Of a stretch of 64,000 bases of DNA, positions 7,770-15,386 are shown piece by piece. Location: assembly GCA_019456195.1 (NCBI GenBank), contig VRUK01000010.1, forward strand, positions 1 to 64,000, read 5' to 3'. The notes beneath the pieces are model-generated. The model did no database searches. It saw nothing but the letters and a program-made list of their open reading frames with translations, and had not been told where the DNA came from. Source of the DNA: Planctomycetota bacterium (GTDB lineage: Bacteria > Planctomycetota > Phycisphaerae > Sedimentisphaerales > Anaerobacaceae). The position numbers and the translations under genes are program-made. Position 1 is the stretch's first letter. Every line of letters starts with the position of its first letter.

Positions 7770-8042
7770 TCACATATTTTCCTTTTTTAGCTACTCTGTT
7801 CAACCAGCAATCATACCTACCAGTACTTTAGTTCTCAGGAATTGGTTCCCACCATAATCCGGTATGGCCACAAGACAGATAACCCCAGAAATCCTCCACC
7901 AACACAGCCTTAGAAAACCATATATTTTCGGATGTTATAGAGTTTACGAAGTTATGTGTTTCCCAAAAATTGCCGATATATTGAAAGCGGGAATATCTTT
8001 TGTGGCTTGGATGAACCAATCTTAATTAAGAGGTGAATCAAA

Positions 8043-8513
8043 ATGAGTGACACTGTTAAACCAAAAAGGCATTGGAGGTTGAAGGCTGAATTGACGGTAC
8101 TTATTTGTATAGTCTGTATCTTGGTTATTAAGTTAGTATTCCCCGACATTAATAGCAGCGAAGGGGGAGTTTTCACGGAGGCTCTACCGATACGGCCAAA
8201 TAGTGCCGATGTATCCGACAAGGCCAGAAAATATTCCAGAAACTTCGATGAACTTCATTCTGTTTATTCACCGAATAACGATAATACAAGTAAATCCGAG
8301 CCAGAGTCATTTGGGTTAGTTACAGGGATATGTTACAGCAGTGACAGGTCATCAGCTGTGATTAATAATAAAACAATAGTGTATGAGGGAGATGCTATTG
8401 ACGGTATCACAATTGTCAAAATATATAAAGACAAGGTTGAATTTACAAAAAACGGCAAGAACTGGATACAAAAGGTAACAAAAGATTTCTATAAAGTTAA
8501 TAATGAGAAATAA
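8043..8513 (+). CDS. Single-pass membrane protein with GspB/MshK-like C-terminal domain
   Basis: The 156-residue product has a short basic N-terminus, one membrane helix (about 18-38: LTVLICIVCILVIKLVF), a polar linker rich in Ser and Asn, and a C-terminal domain from about residue 98. That domain, with ITG-like start GLVTGICYSS, AVINNKTIVYEGDAIDGITIVKI and DKVEFTKNGKNW, has the pattern of the small periplasmic domain of GspB, GspC and MshK proteins in type II secretion and pseudopilus systems. An AAGAGGTG ribosome site precedes the ATG. It lies alone between an integrase remnant and a broken rhuM. No other secretion gene is adjacent; a secretin is encoded 49 kb away. Function is inferred from fold pattern only. 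Confidence 0.6.
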   Translation: MSDTVKPKRHWRLKAELTVLICIVCILVIKLVFPDINSSEGGVFTEALPIRPNSADVSDKARKYSRNFDELHSVYSPNNDNTSKSEPESFGLVTGICYSSDRSSAVINNKTIVYEGDAIDGITIVKIYKDKVEFTKNGKNWIQKVTKDFYKVNNEK

Positions 8514-8588
8514 ACCATCAATTCCTTATATATAAGTCATGCATTTAGAAAACGAGCTTTATAATGCAAACTAAGAAAGACGCTTCAC

Positions 8589-8894
8589 TTATCCCACCGA
8601 AATTATCATATCAAGGTTGTAATGCTTAACCCGCCTGCTGACCTGTCTGCCGCCTTCGGTTTGAACTGTCAAGTATTCCTTGACAACTGAATCTTCCGAA
8701 AGCTCCCCCTCGTCATAAATGTTTTTAATATGGATATTTATATTAGGAATGGTCGTCTGATAGAGCTTCGCCAATCCCGCTTGATTGAGTCATAGCGTTT
8801 CACCTTCCAGACGAACTTCAATTTTCGTCTCACCGCTTTCGGTCTGATAGATAACTATCTCCCCGCCCTTGGGGACTATATTACCCGTAGCCAT
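8589..8894 (-). pseudogene. RhuM-family (virulence/Fic-associated) protein remnant
   Basis: Reading from the ATG at 8894 gives about 34 residues that match the RhuM N-terminus (IVIYQTESGETKIEVRLEGE), then a TGA where the family has the Trp of a VWLxQ motif. The frame continues without shift as LNQAGLAKLYQTTIPNINIH, IKNIYDEGELSEDSVVKEYL and ends at VKHYNLDMIISVG followed by TAA. Intact RhuM proteins are about 330 residues long, so only the N-terminal third (about 100 residues, including the HTH-like part) remains. RhuM genes are typical cargo of genomic islands and restriction loci. This copy is broken by one nonsense codon and a C-terminal deletion. Confidence 0.75.
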
Positions 8895-9025
8895 TATCTG
8901 ACGTCCTCATAAATTATCAATTTATCCCCAAGGGATAGTCAATCGAAAAGTCCCCGGCGGGTTCTTTCTTAGTTTACCCAGAGTTTATCCCCGGGAGTTG
9001 CCAACTTGACTCACAACAGGGGAAT

Positions 9026-9062
9026 GTGAGCTTACTTGCTTTCCTGCCGGGGGCCGGGGGCG
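9026..9062 (+). repeat. Dispersed intergenic repeat, copy A
   Basis: GTGAGCTTACTTGCTTT followed by CCTGCCGGGGG and a second G-rich run. Related copies stand at 13151-13196 and 13787-13871, on the other side of the SIR2 gene and in the same orientation. A degenerate AGTTTACCC occurs just upstream at 8971. Confidence 0.6.
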
Positions 9063-9093
9063 GAGTTACTTTCTCAATTCTGACAGATAGACT

Positions 9094-9239
9094 ACTAGGA
9101 GCGTGTCCGAGTATTCGCTCTCAAAACACGTAAGTCTTTGGTAACAAAGAACTTAATGTTTTTGGGCACAAAACAGCTAAGTCTTGTATCTATAAGTAGT
9201 TATGAATTCCAAAGGCTATTACTCGGACAGACTCCTAGT
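9094..9239 (+). mobile_element. Short element with 20-bp imperfect terminal inverted repeats (MITE-like)
   Basis: ACTAGGAGCGTGTCCGAGTA (9094-9113) is the inverted complement of 9220-9239 with two mismatches. The 106 bases between have no reading frame. Size and structure fit a miniature inverted-repeat element. The right repeat contains the stop codon of the SIR2 gene (9235-9237), so the insertion may have trimmed the end of that gene. No target-site duplication could be identified. Confidence 0.55.
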
Positions 9240-12200
9240 TCTCCCATTTATTGCGTATATCAGAAAATTCTTCGATATCACTACAAATATATCTCCATTT
9301 TTCTATGATTTCCGGAATTGGCAATTCGTTCTTTAAGTAATAGTTATATAACGTATAGGTTAGGGATGCTGCTAGTGATCTAACATCAAGCCGTTTATCA
9401 ATATCCATGGCAGATTGTCGATTCTGTAAACTTGTTTCCTCAATCAGAGAGTTCAGTCCAAATAATATGTCATATAATGATTCTTCCATAATGGTTTCTG
9501 GGAAATTGTTTACAATACTAATACTTAATCTCATTGCATTAATTAAACTCTGGTAATGTCTCCATCTTATTGGCGATACGATATATGACCATATATCGCT
9601 TGGAATCTCTGCTATCTTGTTAGTATTATGCAAAACAAAAATTTGATAAATAGCATTATATCCATCTTCTATTTTTTCTTCCTGTTTTGATAATATGGCT
9701 AACTCAATTTTGTCAAATACATCCTGTCTTTGTTCAGGGAAAATACAAAGACTAGCTGCATGTGTAGCTACACACAGAACGTCATATTTAGAAAGCTCCT
9801 TCAGTAAACGATTTAATTCCTCTTTTATTGAAACCGGAGACAATAATCTTGGGATAATAACACAATTTAGTATCCGAGTGAGATTAGCAAAACGTTTTTT
9901 GAACTCATCGCCGGTGCTACCAAAGAATTTTGCATCATTATCCTTTTTAACAAATTCTTTGTCCGCATCCCACCATTCTAATAACCGATAAAAAATATCA
10001 ACAGCTTCTTGCTCTGACCAATCAATACCGTTGTCGGAGAGAGGTCTTTTTGTTGCTCCTATAAGCTCATAGCAAAAGGGAATATCTCCGCCTGTGATAC
10101 TAATACCTTTTTCTGCTTTTGTCTTTTGTATAGGAAATTTTTCTTGTGCAATATAGTCTTTGAACAAGGATATAGAGTTAATGTTATTTGGATGAGGTAG
10201 CGACTTTAGGAATGCAAACTTATAGAAGTCTGTATTCTTGGGAAAGCCTGTTGACTCATCGGTCTGAGACCAAAGGGCTTCAGAAAATTCTTTGATTTGG
10301 TTTTCATTTAAACCGTTAAGTTTGTGCAACTCGGCGATCCTGTGAATTGCTCTTTTCCTCTTCTCGGAATCGTTAGAATCCGCTTTCTCCAATAAGGAAT
10401 TGATGATACTTTGCTCAATATGAATTTCTTTAAATTTCGCCACATATTCCCTATCTATCGCAATAATTTTGAATGGCTCCAGATACTCGTCTTTTGTGAC
10501 AAGATTTAGATCGTTAGGAATTGGGAATTCTAATAACTGTGACAGCCTTGTGTATTGTTCCTGCGCTGAATAAGAACGCAGCAATCTTATAACTAAATTC
10601 ATTATCCCTTTATATTTATGCTTATGGCTTGATGAATATATTTCTTTGACGAAGCTAAATATTTTATCTTTCGAATTGGTCGAACATTTCATACACAGCC
10701 GTGAAAGAACTTCCGGTATCACATTACCTAAAACAATACCAAAGTTATTTTTAAGGAACGTATCTCCTCTTTCGATTTCAGGCAGCGCCTTCCGAAGGAC
10801 CTCTAAATATTTTTCAATGAGTTCATCCACTTGTTCGGAGGTCATTTTATAAATGGATTCACGATGAAATATGGCATCAGCGATCCTTGAATCCCCAATT
10901 CTTACAAAAGTTGTAATAGCTAAATATGGCGAGTATTTAGTAATTCGCTTCGATGCCCCTTCTGCGGTCTTTTGGCTTATATTAAGCATTGGTATTCTAA
11001 AAGGAATTCCGACTTCTTCACAGTATCGAAGGAATGAGTATGCAGCTAATGCTTCTGTATCTGTTGTACCGAAATGATGGGTAAATGAAATTCCTCCTAT
11101 ATCGAATCCATGTTTTTCGATAGTGGTAGGTGTATAAACTGGGTCTCGTTCCAAACTCCTTTCAAATAATTTCACTTCGTTCCACGGATCACATTTATAT
11201 TGTTTAAGTAAATTCCATCGTTCATTAAATTTTTTCCTGATTTCTTCTCGCTCTTCAGATCGACTATGTCTAAGCATTTTTGCGTCTTTGACATATCGTA
11301 ACAAAAGCATTACGTAAGATTCTCTTGAGACCAATGAATAATCGTTTAAGACTGGAGAAATATTAAGCTGTTTTCTGATGTTACCTAATGATATTTCGAG
11401 TATTTTCTCGGCCTCATTGATGTCACCTAATTCTGCCAATAGTCCGGCTCGCTTAGCTTCCCAAAATGGAAGTGATTCGTTGATAGGCCATAATCTTATT
11501 TGCTCTCTGACATTAGTGATATTAAGTGAAAATAATGCGTAAAGGCATCGCTCATAATGTACCTGTGCTATCAATTTGGGAGATAAAATGGAATAAAGTT
11601 GCTGGATTCGATTGTTTATATTTTCCCACTCTTTTAGATGCCCCTCTTCACGATAAAAACGCATCATAGAAATATGAAGTTCAATCCATTCTACTTCGAT
11701 TTTCTCCCAGTCTAAATTCTTGTGTATCTCGCTGTCCCTTATGACCGAAGCTGTTTCTATTGTTAATTTATCAGGAAATGGATTGTACTTCTCGATCACT
11801 GACTTATAAATGTTAATGTTGTCATTAAAAATAGGGTAAAGGCACTTCTCCAGCCTCCAATTTAACTCATAAATAAATTCAATATCATGAGGGATTTCTA
11901 ATTTTTTACACTGCGTCGAAATGCTTATCCAATATTCTGTGTAAGTCCATAATGAATTACGGCGATCTTCGGGAAGAATAATCCAGTTCGGATATGTTTT
12001 CCTATTCTTTTTCCATTCATTAATGACATTTCTCAGTTGCTGGATAGTCTCTTTCTGAGTATCGGAATACATAAACTTTTGCTTGCCAGGCCATTCAAGT
12101 AGATTGTCTGGTGGCGCAAATAACACCTTTTCCTTCTGAGACCGAATATAATCAAAAAAAACTTTCTGTGCTTTGGCATGGTCACCATTGACATCAGGAA

Positions 12201-12969
12201 AAACAGACATGTCGATTAGAACAATATTTCGTTGTTCTAAAAGTTTTTTCTCTGCATCTGACAAATCGAAGATTCCGATCATAAATATTTTAGGAGAGTA
12301 ATCTTTTCCTAAATTATCCCGAATCCAACCTATCCATTGGAGAAAGTTAGGATCATTTCCGGAAAATCCAACAAGACAAAGTGTGTTTTCTAAAAGCGAT
12401 TGTTGAACTGTATTTACAAAAGGAGCAAAATCTTTTGGGTATTTACGATAATCTTCTTTTGTAATGACAAAAGGACCAGAAGGAAAACTGCCATGCAATT
12501 TAATTATCCTTGGCTTTTTACAACGAGACAATTCTCGTTTTTTATAGACTGTTTCGAATTTCTGATATCCAATGTTTGCGTTAGCACGTTCTAAAAGAGT
12601 GTCATAATTTGTAGTAAACACATCTGTCCATGGCAATTTTAATAAATCCACATGCAGTTCGGACGGCCCATAATCCTTATCAGGAATAAAGTAACACAAC
12701 ATACGGTCTAACGTTGATCGGTCAAAAGTTGCTTCCACTTGGCCAGCCAATTCAAGCACATCCAAATATCGCTGTTCATTTCCAGGTTCCTTACTATTTA
12801 CTTTTTTGTAAAAAATATCCCCAAGTTCATTCCAGTCTGGAAAATCTTTTTGTGAAGGATTATTCTTTTTTGCATTTTTGCTGAAGCCTGCGCCAACCAT
12901 TACTGCAGCATGGTCTGACCACAGCCTTTCGGCAATTTCATTTAAATACTTTTTCATTTCTTCCGCCAT
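9235..12969 (-). CDS. Large SIR2-domain protein, probable antiphage NADase
   Basis: The 1244-residue product has an N-terminal SIR2 domain (about residues 15-285) with all expected motifs: GAGFS at 26-30, TTNYD at 119-123, KLHGS at 157-161 (His159 would be catalytic) and GFSGNDPNF at 201-209. The remaining 950 residues are helical and rich in Lys, Glu and Leu, like tetratricopeptide or armadillo repeats. I see no Walker A motif, so it is not an obvious STAND ATPase of the Avs type. The architecture matches defence-associated sirtuins (DSR class), in which phage sensing by the C-terminal part triggers NAD+ depletion and growth arrest. It is a lone gene, AT-rich relative to its surroundings, inside the tRNA-Glu island. 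Its stop codon lies in a small inverted-repeat element. Defence function is inferred from family and context. Confidence 0.82.
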   Translation of the reverse strand: MAEEMKKYLNEIAERLWSDHAAVMVGAGFSKNAKKNNPSQKDFPDWNELGDIFYKKVNSKEPGNEQRYLDVLELAGQVEATFDRSTLDRMLCYFIPDKDYGPSELHVDLLKLPWTDVFTTNYDTLLERANANIGYQKFETVYKKRELSRCKKPRIIKLHGSFPSGPFVITKEDYRKYPKDFAPFVNTVQQSLLENTLCLVGFSGNDPNFLQWIGWIRDNLGKDYSPKIFMIGIFDLSDAEKKLLEQRNIVLIDMSVFPDVNGDHAKAQKVFFDYIRSQKEKVLFAPPDNLLEWPGKQKFMYSDTQKETIQQLRNVINEWKKNRKTYPNWIILPEDRRNSLWTYTEYWISISTQCKKLEIPHDIEFIYELNWRLEKCLYPIFNDNINIYKSVIEKYNPFPDKLTIETASVIRDSEIHKNLDWEKIEVEWIELHISMMRFYREEGHLKEWENINNRIQQLYSILSPKLIAQVHYERCLYALFSLNITNVREQIRLWPINESLPFWEAKRAGLLAELGDINEAEKILEISLGNIRKQLNISPVLNDYSLVSRESYVMLLLRYVKDAKMLRHSRSEEREEIRKKFNERWNLLKQYKCDPWNEVKLFERSLERDPVYTPTTIEKHGFDIGGISFTHHFGTTDTEALAAYSFLRYCEEVGIPFRIPMLNISQKTAEGASKRITKYSPYLAITTFVRIGDSRIADAIFHRESIYKMTSEQVDELIEKYLEVLRKALPEIERGDTFLKNNFGIVLGNVIPEVLSRLCMKCSTNSKDKIFSFVKEIYSSSHKHKYKGIMNLVIRLLRSYSAQEQYTRLSQLLEFPIPNDLNLVTKDEYLEPFKIIAIDREYVAKFKEIHIEQSIINSLLEKADSNDSEKRKRAIHRIAELHKLNGLNENQIKEFSEALWSQTDESTGFPKNTDFYKFAFLKSLPHPNNINSISLFKDYIAQEKFPIQKTKAEKGISITGGDIPFCYELIGATKRPLSDNGIDWSEQEAVDIFYRLLEWWDADKEFVKKDNDAKFFGSTGDEFKKRFANLTRILNCVIIPRLLSPVSIKEELNRLLKELSKYDVLCVATHAASLCIFPEQRQDVFDKIELAILSKQEEKIEDGYNAIYQIFVLHNTNKIAEIPSDIWSYIVSPIRWRHYQSLINAMRLSISIVNNFPETIMEESLYDILFGLNSLIEETSLQNRQSAMDIDKRLDVRSLAASLTYTLYNYYLKNELPIPEIIEKWRYICSDIEEFSDIRNKWEN

Positions 12970-13111
12970 TTCCTAAATTATCTCGGTTTTATGCAAATCT
13001 CTCTCAAAAACCAAAAAATAACACCAAAAATCGTTAATAGCAACCATTTTTAGACAAAAAATCCCCAATTTATCTTAAAGGGCTCCCATAGGGAAACCAG
13101 CAAAAACTTGC

Positions 13112-13140
13112 CCCGTTAGAGTGTCTTTTACTCTAATGGG
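13112..13140. other. Strong intergenic hairpin
   Basis: CCCGTTAGAGT pairs with ACTCTAATGGG (one G-U) around GTCTTTT. There is no T-tract on either side, so it is not a clear terminator. It lies in the upstream region of the SIR2 gene and next to the dispersed repeats. Confidence 0.5.
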
Positions 13141-13150
13141 ATCTCAACGC

Positions 13151-13196
13151 TGGAGTTTACCCTCGATGTGAGCTTACTTGCTTTTCTATCGGGGGC
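13151..13196 (+). repeat. Dispersed intergenic repeat, copy B
   Basis: It contains the exact 14-mer GGAGTTTACCCTCG (13152-13165), then ATGTGAGCTTACTTGCTTTT and a G-rich end. CCCTCGAT can pair with ATCGGGGG across the loop, so the unit can fold into a hairpin. Confidence 0.6.
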
Positions 13197-13251
13197 TAAA
13201 CGCCGTACGCTATACGAAGTGTCATCTCACGGAGTTTATTTTCGTTTCCCC

Positions 13252-13280
13252 TTGATTTTTCGCTTAAAATATGGTATAAT
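13252..13280 (+). promoter_or_regulatory. Strong sigma-70 promoter in front of a hairpin-rich region
   Basis: TTGATT (13252-13257), 17 bases, TATAAT (13275-13280). The -10 is a perfect consensus with optimal spacing. No reading frame starts close behind it; transcription would begin near 13287 and enter the hairpin train. Confidence 0.62.
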
Positions 13281-13286
13281 GTGTAT

Positions 13287-13440
13287 ATATTAGCCAAAAG
13301 GCTAATGTAAATCGTCGTTATTCGACGAAAAACAGCTATTTTCAGTTTTACTTTTTTACAAACTGCTTAAGTACCCCGGCCAGAAGGCCAAGACCACAGG
13401 GTCAGCAGACCCGGATTCGTGAATCTCGTAGATCCATCCA
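13287..13440 (+). ncRNA. Candidate structured RNA: train of six small hairpins
   Basis: Six stem-loops follow one another: ATTAGCC/GGCTAAT with loop AAAA (13289-13306), TCGTCG/CGACGA (13312-13328), CAGTTT/AAACTG (13343-13365), GGCC/GGCC with loop AGAA (13378-13389), GGGTC/GACCC with loop AGCA (13399-13412) and GATT/AATC with loop CGTG (13414-13425). They sit directly behind a good promoter and no open frame explains them. It may be an independent small RNA or the start of a long leader of tadA. No Rfam family was recognised by eye, and the 3' end is not defined. Confidence 0.42.
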
Positions 13441-13680
13441 ATTAACTAATTTACAAATTCGCTAATTCTCTAATTGGCAAGGTGTTATCAGTGGTTAATG
13501 AAAAAGACAGGTTTAACGAACAGTCCAAAGCCCCAAAAAGGAAACCTACGAAAGAATACGTACGAATTTATAAGCTTTTTATGCAAAACAAACCCAATGT
13601 CAAGTACACGAAAATGAACGTAAACACAATGATAACAATGAGATATGAAAAATTGGACATTTGGTTATTCAGACAAAACA

Positions 13681-13765
13681 AAGCCAATTCAAACCCAATA
13701 AAGCCAAAAACAAACCCAATTCAAACCCAATTTAAGCCAAAACAAACCCAATTCAAACCCAATTT
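13681..13765 (+). repeat. AT-rich tandem repeat, 32-33 bp unit
   Basis: Units at 13701-13733 and 13734-13765 are nearly identical (AAGCCAAAA(A)C followed by two AAACCCAATT-type halves), preceded by a partial unit at 13681-13699. Within each unit CAAACCCAATT itself recurs. The region is open in the tadA frame but reads as low-complexity [13 protein letters not shown] and is not a credible protein. Confidence 0.7.
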
Positions 13766-13786
13766 GCCGAAAAGCCAAAAAATGCT

Positions 13787-13871
13787 GGAGTTTACCCTCG
13801 ATGTTAGCTCACTTGCTTTGGAGTTTACCCTCGGGTGTACTTACCTGTTTTTCTGCCGGGGGTCGGGGGCG
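13787..13871 (+). repeat. Dispersed intergenic repeat, tandem copies C and D
   Basis: The 14-mer GGAGTTTACCCTCG occurs at 13787-13800 and 13820-13833. Copy C is cut after GTTAGCTCACTTGCTTT. Copy D continues through TCTGCCGGGGGTCGGGGGCG. In copy D CCCTCGG can pair with CCGGGGG, a compensating change relative to copy B. Confidence 0.6.
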
Positions 13872-14013
13872 TGGATAAGGAATGTTACGATTATTTTTTG
13901 TGATTTGCTCGCGGAACTTACCACCCTAAAGCATGTCAAAAATCAGCCAATAGGTTGTATTACCGCAACCGATTGTGTTATACTTACGGCCGGTAAACAT
14001 AACAGGGGCCTTC

Positions 14014-14032
14014 TGGGGGTATTTTTTTTATT
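14014..14032 (+). repeat. Candidate att site before tadA (right)
   Basis: TGGGGGTATTTTTTTTATT is a direct copy, with one mismatch, of the end of tRNA-Glu and its T run (7398-7416). It would mark the right edge of a 6.6 kb island and lies ten bases before the tadA start. Confidence 0.42.
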
Positions 14033-14042
14033 GATTAGAACA

Positions 14043-14522
14043 ATGGAAAGTAACAAAGAGGACGAGCGGTACATGCAGATGGCTATATCAGCCGCACAAA
14101 TAGCCGAGGAAAACGGCGATGTTCCTATCGGGGCGGTTATTGTCTATAAAAACCAGATAATCGGTAAGGCATATAATCAGCGAGAGCAGCTTAAAGACCC
14201 AACCGCCCACGCAGAGATTATCGCCCTGACGCAGGCGGCGTCTTTTATCGAAAGCTGGCGATTGCACGACTGCACAATCTATGTAACTTTAGAGCCGTGC
14301 CCTATGTGCGCAGGAGCTTTAGTTCTTGCAAGGATGGACAGGCTCGTTTACGGCTGCGACGATCCGAAGGCAGGTGCGTGCAAAAGCCTGTATAATATTG
14401 TTCAGGATGAAAGGCTCAACCACAGGCTTGAAGTTACCGGCGGTGTTTTAGCTGAGGATTGCAGCAGGTTACTCCAGGAATTCTTTCAACGCCGCAGATA
14501 CGAAAATAATCAGCAGTCGTAA
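14043..14522 (+). CDS. tadA: tRNA-specific adenosine deaminase TadA
   Basis: TadA deaminates A34 to inosine in tRNA-Arg (ACG). The ATG at 14043 gives 159 residues, the normal family length. The zinc site is complete: HAE at 56-58 (Glu58 as proton shuttle) and PCPMC at 85-89 (Cys86, Cys89). The frame is open back to 13482, but that extension consists of translated repeats and is rejected. The ribosome site is weak (GATTAGAACA), which may relate to the island having been placed directly upstream; the T run of the candidate right att site lies 10 bases before the start. Any native promoter would have been displaced, so the promoter at 13252 may now serve this gene. Confidence 0.93.
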   Translation: MESNKEDERYMQMAISAAQIAEENGDVPIGAVIVYKNQIIGKAYNQREQLKDPTAHAEIIALTQAASFIESWRLHDCTIYVTLEPCPMCAGALVLARMDRLVYGCDDPKAGACKSLYNIVQDERLNHRLEVTGGVLAEDCSRLLQEFFQRRRYENNQQS

Positions 14523-14523
14523 G

Positions 14524-14539
14524 ATGGGCTTTAGCCCAT
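14524..14539. terminator. Palindromic hairpin after tadA
   Basis: ATGGGCT TT AGCCCAT directly follows the tadA stop and lies between convergent genes. No clear T-tract follows, so termination is likely but not certain. Confidence 0.4.
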
Positions 14540-14570
14540 GAGGATATAACTTTACACCCTGTCAATAGAT

Positions 14571-14972
14571 TTAGTTAGAGGCCTTTTTCGCCTGTTGCCA
14601 AAACACGAGTATGAGAACGCCCAATACCAGACAGCTCAAAGAATCACCCATGAAACACCAAAAAGGCATTGCCGTTAACAGCCCCGCTATCGCACAGACC
14701 ACGCCTACGAATATCGCCCCCAGAGCCGAGAACGGTACCATTATTCCGTATTTCAGAGGGGCCAGAGCCAGAATTATAAAAAATACGCCCACTGCAGCAT
14801 ACGTGCCCGATATCAGACGGACCAAATACACTAACAGCGGCAAATCCGGAAGCAACTCAATCCCAAAGAATTTAGCAATGGATTCGAGCCACGACATTGG
14901 TAAGAACATTTCAATTATCGACAGCAGGCATCCAAAACCGGCTATCCACAGACAGATTTTTAATGCACGCAT
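14571..14972 (-). CDS. Small four-helix membrane protein
   Basis: A 133-residue protein with four hydrophobic segments (about 5-25, 45-68, 72-100, 105-128) and short loops, ending in QQAKKASN. I do not recognise a family. It is the third gene of a minus-strand unit after the ECF sigma factor and a DUF6768-like protein, with a 34-base gap, so it probably shares their regulation and may take part in sensing at the membrane. Confidence 0.65.
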   Translation of the reverse strand: MRALKICLWIAGFGCLLSIIEMFLPMSWLESIAKFFGIELLPDLPLLVYLVRLISGTYAAVGVFFIILALAPLKYGIMVPFSALGAIFVGVVCAIAGLLTAMPFWCFMGDSLSCLVLGVLILVFWQQAKKASN

Positions 14973-15006
14973 AGTACCGCCCTTTCAATAAATAATAGAC
15001 TTCTTG

Positions 15007-15366
15007 TTATTTATTCTTCACAGTCTCATTCAGTTCAGCGATGTGAAGTTCCAGTCTTTTTATTTCCCGGCTGGTATTGATTTTGTAGAGCATTTGCCAG
15101 TACTTGGCTTTACTGAAAATACAAAACTGTATGCAGCAGACAAAGATGGCGGCATACATAATCTGGTATTGGGTCTGGTCTGTCTTGAAAAATTTAATGC
15201 CACAAAAGACAGCTCCAACCATAAAAGGTAAAGAATATGCGAAGTGGACGATCATGCTTGGGACCATTTTCTGGCTGTAGAGCTGCCCTACCATCGACAA
15301 TAATGTGTCTTCTCTCGAGTCATCGTAGGTACCATCGATTATCTTTTTGATTTCTTCTTCGTTCAT
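15007..15366 (-). CDS. DUF6768-like membrane protein encoded with an ECF sigma factor
   Basis: The 119-residue product begins with an acidic soluble stretch (MNEEEIKKIIDGTYDDSRED), has two hydrophobic segments around residues 42-60 and 66-86, and ends in a charged, probably coiled-coil helix. The layout, Asp/Glu-rich N-terminus followed by two helices, fits DUF6768 proteins, which in planctomycetes are often found beside ECF sigma factors. It starts 20 bases after the sigma gene. A role as the membrane partner of that sigma factor (anti-sigma-like) is an inference; no zinc-binding HxxxCxxC motif is present. Confidence 0.65.
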   Translation of the reverse strand: MNEEEIKKIIDGTYDDSREDTLLSMVGQLYSQKMVPSMIVHFAYSLPFMVGAVFCGIKFFKTDQTQYQIMYAAIFVCCIQFCIFSKAKYWQMLYKINTSREIKRLELHIAELNETVKNK

Positions 15367-15386
15367 TTTTTTATTCCTTAAAATTT

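Noticed and set aside
9235-12969. Avs-type STAND NTPase fused to SIR2
   Set aside because: No Walker A or B motif could be found in the 950 residues after the SIR2 domain.
13287-13440. Retron msr-msd RNA
   Set aside because: No reverse transcriptase gene is in the island, and the hairpins are too short and too regular.
13681-13765. CRISPR array
   Set aside because: Units follow one another directly, without unique spacers, and no cas gene is present.
13482-14042. N-terminal extension of TadA by 187 residues
   Set aside because: The extension is translated repeat sequence (tandem CAAACCCAATT and GGAGTTTACCCTCG units). TadA proteins start near the ATG at 14043.
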